Source: Bromus sterilis (Eukaryota; Streptophyta; Magnoliopsida; Poales; Poaceae). Taken from it: DNA of 64,000 nucleotides. The notes below the pieces were generated by a model. It made no database searches. It saw only the letters and a program-made list of their open reading frames with translations, and was not told where the DNA came from. Position 1 is the first letter of the stretch; every line of letters starts with the position of its first letter. The stretch is taken from the NCBI GenBank assembly GCA_950022295.1, contig OX465595.1, forward strand, positions 428,352,270 through 428,416,269, written 5' to 3'. The translations under genes and the position numbers were made by a program. This document shows, piece by piece, positions 58,452 to 64,000 of this stretch.

Positions 58452-58464
58452 TATATATATATAA
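58452..58464 (-). promoter_or_regulatory. TATA box of the twin-CX7C gene
   Basis: On the minus strand TTTTTATATATATATAG lies about 95-105 bases upstream of the ATG at 58359, placing the transcription start near 58425. Confidence 0.65.
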
Positions 58465-58608
58465 AAAGAATCGGTAGCTAGCTAGGCAGATCGGATCGGC
58501 CCCGGCCCCCCACCGACAAAATTAATCACTGTTTTGACCATTTTTAATCAAGATTATATATAGCACAATTTAACCCTTCTTTAAAACGATCTAATCCTTT
58601 TTTTAGAA

Positions 58609-58630
58609 AACGCCAACCATCATTGGCGTT
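58609..58630. promoter_or_regulatory. Perfect palindrome AACGCCAA-ccatca-TTGGCGTT
   Basis: 8-bp arms with a 6-base loop about 150 bases upstream of the TATA box of the minus-strand gene. Related GGCGT/TTGGCG sequences recur nearby (58650-58750). It is a possible cis element, or a remnant of a small inverted-repeat transposon. Confidence 0.3.
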
Positions 58631-59260
58631 GCTGCTGTACATATATAATATAGAAACGCCACGGACTCGATCTGGCGTAGCGAGGTAAAACACGCAGACT
58701 TAAACTGTTAATTGTTGGCGGCAATGCCAAAATATCATACCATGCATGGCGTCTCCAGCCTCTTCTAGTCTTCTTTTATGTACAATGCACATCTTTTATT
58801 CATGATACTTGGTGATTGGACCATATTTCATCTCCCCATCAGTTTGGATTGAGTTGAGTTGTACGGACCAATTTTATCATTCAACGCGGATCGGTTCGTC
58901 TATCCGATTTTCTACAAATCAAATACATACTTGGGGCCAATCCGTGAGGAAACCGGTCCATCCAACATTGGCTGCAAACTTTTCAATTACAATAAATTTT
59001 CACCGTTGTTAACAAAACTAGATGTATTTTTTAAATTCATATATATAATTTAAACAAATTACACGATATTTCGTGCTTTCAACTATTAAAACTAATAATA
59101 ACCTCGCTGACCATGTAAGCATGGTCGGGCACCTCCATTCCCACCTGTGCCGCGGCAAAAGGGGGTGGGGTCACGACTACCCTGTTTGGCCTTTCCCTGC
59201 CGCTGCTCGCAAAGGAGCCACTCTGTCAGCAGTGCTCCTGGGAAGGGCATCGACACACTG
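58631..59260. other. Intergenic sequence
   Basis: No gene is supported. GC content rises after 59100, towards the LTR candidate. Confidence 0.4.
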
Positions 59261-59537
59261 TAGTTGATCCGGCAACAGCAGAGAAGACTCGAAGGCCGGC
59301 ACGGGAGAGGAACAAGCCCAAATGGAATGCGGGACCCGAATGGGCCTAGAAGCCTAGTTACTTGTCTTTATGTAGATTTGGTTCTCTTCTTTTTCTTTTG
59401 GCTTTTGGCTTCGGCTTGTAACGGCTAAGGCCGAAAACTTGTGTGGCTGTGAGGGTGGTTGGGAGGATAGCTACACCAGAAATTCAAACCAATTCGAATT
59501 GTGAGCTGAGTTGAATCCAAAGCATCTTCTTCTCACA
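59261..59537 (+). repeat. Candidate short LTR
   Basis: The sequence ends TCTTCTCACA, immediately before a primer-site-like sequence, and contains a pyrimidine-rich TTTTTCTTTTGGC stretch and the GTAACGGCTAAGG region expected of a short LTR. The end is placed by the primer site; the start TGTAGTTGATCC is a guess. No second copy is seen. Confidence 0.4.
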
Positions 59538-59552
59538 GTTGCTATCAGAGGC
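59538..59552 (+). other. Primer-site-like sequence
   Basis: GTTGCTATCAGAGGC resembles the plant TGGTATCAGAGC primer site with two changes, directly after the CA of the LTR candidate. Confidence 0.5.
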
Positions 59553-59619
59553 AAGGGTCCTGGAGCTGCCGCATCATCCACACGCCACCCGGTGGCGCGA
59601 GCGTCGTCGTGCTGTGGTG

Positions 59620-59988
59620 ATGGAGCACCTCTCCGATGAAGGTCGAGGCGTCTACGACCTCCTGCGCGCGGATTTCTCCACCGATTTGGATCAGCGGATC
59701 AAGGCACATGGGGAGGTTCTTCTTCAATCGATGAGCAAGCTGCTCGAATCTACTACGGCTACTCTCGACAATTTAATTTCAGCGCGCGTGGATGGTGTCC
59801 GCGCCGAGGTGGCCCTCGATCTGGAACAACTTCGTTCGGAGGCGCATCCGTCTTCCCCACCTCGAGCTGATTCATCACCGTCGTCACGTCTAGCTGGGAC
59901 TGGACGCGGTTCCTCCGCCTTCGATTCCCTTGGCCATGATCAGGAACACCAGGGGAAGGTTTACTATATACCACATGGATCACGCTAA
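59620..59988 (+). pseudogene. Gag N-terminal fragment of an LTR retroelement
   Basis: Open from the Met at 59620 for 123 codons. The product is helical and acidic (LLRADFSTDLDQRIKAH, then SKLLESTTATLDNL), followed by a Ser/Pro/Arg-rich part and GKVYYIPHG. This layout and position just after a primer site fit the start of a retrotransposon gag. No capsid core, zinc knuckle, protease or polymerase follows, so the element is truncated or a non-autonomous derivative. Confidence 0.5.
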
Positions 59989-62504
59989 AAGGAGCCACAT
60001 GTAGATGAGAATGTAGTGTTAAGATAAGGTTTGCTAAGATAATCCGAGTCATCTTTTGTTTTGTAATTTATGCTTCTTTTTTTGGACTTGGGTGCCGAAG
60101 ATTCATCTTCTTGTTGTGATATTTTCTTATTTTGCCCAGTAGGTGCATCATCAAGTGTCTTGATTTATTTTACGATATGATGTGAGTAAAACCAACTTAT
60201 ATACTAAAGCAATTTAAAAGTATTGTGGATTAGTTGGTGTACATGTTCTTGATCAGAGGCGGTGGTGTTGCGATGTTGTTTCTCTGTGTTGAAGCATGCA
60301 TTGAAGGTGTAGAAGATGAGGGACTTGTGGAATTTGTTTTTTCCGATGGATTAATCATATGAAGCAGTGGGGGAGCTTCTTGATCATCCATATACTCCGA
60401 TGTTTTGACACGTAAATGGTAGAAATCATTTCAAGTGAGTGTTGGTGTGGAGTGTCGGTGACAATAAAATATTTCCTTAGGAGTTGATCGAGTCAGGTGG
60501 ATAATAATTTGTTCTTCATGTTGCTTAAGATTATGCACATTCTGCATTTATCCCAACTGTCATTTCACCTTGCTTTTCAAAGAAAACAATTTTAGCATAT
60601 TTTTCTCATGTTTGTTCATTGGATTCTTTGTCTATTGCATGAAATGATATCCACAACTTGTTTTCCTGCATAATGTAGTAACATTTGTACACATGTGCAA
60701 AACATAATTCTCTGGAAGCCCATTTACTTCAAGTATACCTTGGTCATGGTTGTCCATCAGGACAATCGGAGCACTTTAGGTACCATTTCTATCTGGTTTT
60801 AACCTTTTTCAACATGTTTTACAACCCATGTACCATCGGTCATCGGTGGAGATCACGTGAGTGATCTTAATTCTCAAATTGTAATATTTTGTAAGAACAA
60901 AAGAGCAGGGGAAATAAGGTTTTTTGTGAGGCCTAATGTACAAATACTTGTAAAAGTGATAGTTTCTGAGAGCTCTCGCTCAACATATATCGTGCAATAA
61001 ATCTGTGTGAGAAGGTTGGCCACCGCCTAGACACACCGCACATGCTAGCTCTCTTAGATTTCTTGACTACGTACTCTCGATCGGCGGCCGGCTCTTACTA
61101 CGCTAAAAAGTACGTACGCGCTTCCTTCGTCTAAACTAGCTTTGCTATGCGGGCCAATGGCCAGTACTAGGTACGTGCAAGTACATTAATTCCCCAACTC
61201 CATCATCATCATCATCCACATGTCCATCGATCTCCATCAAATTAAAACAGAGAAAGCCGATCAAAAGCATGCATCCATCGGATGAGGAGAATGTAAAGCA
61301 TTTAATCATTTGTGGGAAAACCCTAACTCCACACCTAGCAGCTAGCAGTGGTAGGAGTAGTCTCGCTCGGACACAAGTCGCTCTCCTGATCTCCGCCTAC
61401 AATTTCTGGTCAATTATATTTCAACAACAGACAATCAATCAAGATAGACGACACATGCATCTCAGTTGATATCCCAGAGATGAGTGTTGACAATATAATG
61501 CAATCGTCCGAGGTCCTACCTCTTCTTAATTACACCACCCTCCTCCCTTCTAGAGTACGTACCATGCATGCATGCATGGTCCTGTCCATGAGCAAGAAGC
61601 TGCAAGTTAAGCAGGGTCACTATGAAGCCCTAACTATATGAGTATATCATTTCTTCTTCATACTGATACTGGACCTCGAGTAGCAGAAAAGAAGCCCCAC
61701 AAGGCCGGCCATTGCATCATCGATCATATCCCACCTCTCTTCTTCCGTGTAGATGATCGTGTCCTGTCTTCTTTGCCTCCTCTCCTCACCATGAATGAAT
61801 CTAGCTGGTCCCCGGCCAATAAATCAAAATGACAGGTGCGTGGTCACTTTTGGAGGAAATCGATCATGATCATGCATGTTGTACGTCTCCTCACACTCCC
61901 AATCTCGTGCTTGCTTGCTTGCTTGCAAGTATATGTCACCATGGAATTTATCTTGTCAAATTGCATGCGCAGCTGCTTCAACTTGATCATGTGCAGTTAA
62001 TTTGGCTAGCTGCTTAGCTTGGTACGTAAAAGCTAGTTGTCGGACGGACTTATTAATTTCTGCTCGGCTGCATCACGGCCATGCATGCATGTACTGTAGA
62101 TCTCAAGTCATTGTTTGCTCGGCTGCATCACGGCCGCTCATCTCGTGTAAAATCTTGACGTTAATCATACTTATCGTGCTTTGTGTTATTATTTGTAATA
62201 AAGCCTGCTGCATCACAACATTTCAATATTGATCACAAGATATCGGATCTATTACGCTGTCACTTCTTTAATTACGTTTGATCCACAAGTTATCCATCTT
62301 ATTATAATTAATCATACTGCTAATTACTCCCCGATCCGGATGCATGGAGGTAGATCGGCATCTCGTCTTTCTTTCTTTTTTGGTTCACTCGTCTTTGTTA
62401 TCACTCTTTGACAACTAAACCAGCTAAATCGGTTGTTCCCGATCTTACATAGTCTCTGTTCATGGGTACGTTAAGATCTGAAGAAAGTTTGTTATATTAA
62501 TAGT
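59989..62504. other. Intergenic sequence, no supported gene
   Basis: AT-rich sequence with many CATGCATG palindromes and an (ATC)n patch near 61202-61215. A 19-base TGCTCGGCTGCATCACGGC repeat occurs at 62062 and again at 62117. ORFs at 61269-62411 are short and without motifs. Confidence 0.45.
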
Positions 62505-62550
62505 TGACTACCACAAATGCCCGTGCGTTGCAACGGGAAAATATCACACT
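62505..62550 (-). mobile_element. Helitron-like 3' hairpin
   Basis: On the minus strand CCCGTTGCAACGCACGGGCA forms a hairpin (CCCGT...ACGGG) followed by ATTTGTGGTAGT. This is the hairpin-then-RAGT-like arrangement common at 3' ends of grass Helitrons, but the expected CTAG is replaced by GTAG. It would make the AT-rich sequence to the right its body. Confidence 0.4.
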
Positions 62551-62854
62551 CCCTAGCTCAATAAACATGGTTCAAAGACCTTCGTTTCAACATATCAACA
62601 TCCTTTTTTTTAATGTAAAGCTAATTATAAACCCTAAATTTAGAGTGGTTTGGTGATTTATATCCGAAAGTCAAAATCTTTTGGTTTGCATCATGAAATA
62701 ATGAATCCCGATCTAAATTGAATACGTATCAAAATTATTGAGTGAATATTAGAACACATCGAACTAGCCTATTACCGCAGTAGCTCGCACTCACTCTAAT
62801 CTATTTTCTACTTTTTTCCTTTGTTTTGTTTTGTTTGTTTTTTTCCTTTTTCGT

Positions 62855-63745
62855 TCTTTCATTTCTTCGCATGAAAAATAAACGTTTTGTACATTAACTT
62901 TCGAAAAAAAAATCATAGTCAAGAAATTTAAAAACTATTTGCAGTCAAATTTTGTAAAATTGATAAAAATGCTCGCACTTAAAATATTTGCTCTCCTCAG
63001 AACATTTTCATTTATTTTTCTTTCTATTTTTCGTCACTTTTATAAGATGTTTGCACTAAATATATTATTTTAATTTTTTATATAAATAAATATATATATA
63101 ATGTATAAAAATCATGAACATATTTATTAAACAGTTCATACTTTAATAATGCGTTAAAATGTTGGTCCAATTAAATTTATTACATTTTGCACACATAATT
63201 TTTATAGTCTTAATTTTTATGAAATTATATTTTTTTCTAAGTGTGAATTTTATTTCGTATTTCTAATTTTACATATTTTGTTTTGTTTATTATTTTCTTT
63301 TCTTTCTTTCATTTTTTCCATAAAAATAAACATTTTGCATGTTAACTTTTCGAAAAGTTCATATTCAAATAAATTTAAAACTATTCGCACTCAAATTTTG
63401 TAAAAATTAAAACTATGCCCGATCTTAAATATATTTTCTCTTCTCGGAATATTTTTTTACATCACTTTTATAAGATGTTTGCACCAAACAATAATATTTC
63501 AAAAACAATTCATGTATAAATGTATATACAAAAAACATGAACGCATTTATTAATTAGTTCACACTTTAAAAATGCATTAAAATGTTGGCGCACTTAAATG
63601 TGTTAAATTTTTCACACATAATTTTTTTATTCTGATTTTTTATTAAATAGTAACCTTTCTGTTTGCACTACAAAATCTTCATATATATTAAAAGCATATA
63701 GAAATCATGAACGAATTTATTAAATAGTTCACACTTTAATTCAGA
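62855..63745. repeat. Two and a part diverged tandem copies of an AT-rich unit of about 448 bp
   Basis: 62883-63200 and 63331-63640 align co-linearly (ATTAACTTTCG / GTTAACTTTTCG, then CACTTTTATAAGATGTTTGCAC in both, then AAAATGTTGG and TTTTGCACACATAATTTTT-type ends). A third, partial copy of the ATCATGAACxxATTTATTAA block occurs at 63700-63745. It is non-coding. Confidence 0.75.
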
Positions 63746-64000
63746 AAATGATTAAACATTTACAGGGCCAAAACAAATCTAAACGGGTCTAAACAGGGCG
63801 CGCTAGATAAAAAAACAGTGTACAGAACGCTCTGTAGCAGTTCTGTATTAACTGGGCCTGGCCCAAGATCAAACAAACAATGGGAGAGGCTTGCTGCTCA
63901 CCTCGTGGGCTTGATCCAAAACATGGTGGGCGCTGCATAGTTGCGCGGCGCACAGGTGTGAGCTGTCGCGCTGAGGCATGGGCGCTGGAGTTTGGCCATA
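63746..64000. other. GC-richer edge sequence
   Basis: The composition changes at about 63780 to a GC-balanced sequence containing GGGCCTGGCCCAA. No gene is visible before the window ends. Confidence 0.4.

Overview
The window looks like nuclear DNA from a large grass genome, most likely a Triticeae species (wheat, barley, Aegilops or rye). The reasons are the density of nested transposable elements, a Ty3/gypsy chromovirus with LTRs of about 4.1 kb, several Stowaway and Tourist type MITEs with TA or TAA target duplications, LINE and PIF/Harbinger remnants, and intact grass-type small secreted proteins. The species call is an inference from style, not from a database match. There is no prokaryotic gene organisation, no rRNA and no functional tRNA.

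Layout. 1-3083 is the 3' part of a plus-strand LTR of one retrotransposon family, cut by the window edge. 3084-7199 looks like an older, minus-strand LTR-like sequence. 7711-21891 is a complete, very young, minus-strand Tekay-like chromovirus: two nearly identical 4.1 kb LTRs, a TCTCT target duplication, a tRNA-iMet type primer site, an accessory ORF, a gag-pol frame with one internal stop, and an integrase carrying a chromodomain. It sits in a (TC)n(TA)n microsatellite. 21.9-38 kb is gene-poor: one intact gene for a secreted cysteine-rich protein (23382-23732), MITEs, an F-box/LINE chimera, and a 3.4 kb MULE-like element (31229-34630) filled with about 35 tandem copies of a hairpin-forming motif. 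38088-42173 is a solo LTR of the same family as the chromovirus, with an ATATG target duplication. 42.2-57 kb holds broken genes: a 5'-truncated PLAC8/cadmium-resistance gene, two LINE remnants in opposite orientation, a PIF/Harbinger-associated MYB-like pseudogene and an LRR receptor-like-protein fragment. 57940-58359 (minus) is a second intact secreted cysteine-rich protein gene with an internal duplication. 59261-59988 is a short LTR-retroelement 5' end (LTR, primer site, gag start). The last kilobase and a half is an AT-rich duplicated repeat with a Helitron-like hairpin.

Only two host genes look complete. Both are intronless as read here and have TATA boxes and signal peptides. Both encode tandem pairs of cysteine-spaced helical-hairpin-like modules, CX3C pairs in one and CX7C pairs in the other.

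The observations I rate highest are: the accessory ORF upstream of gag in the young chromovirus, whose N-terminal part resembles a double-stranded-RNA-binding fold; the good 3' splice sites just before both of that element's start codons; the hairpin array in the MULE-like element; and the duplicated twin-CX7C secreted protein.
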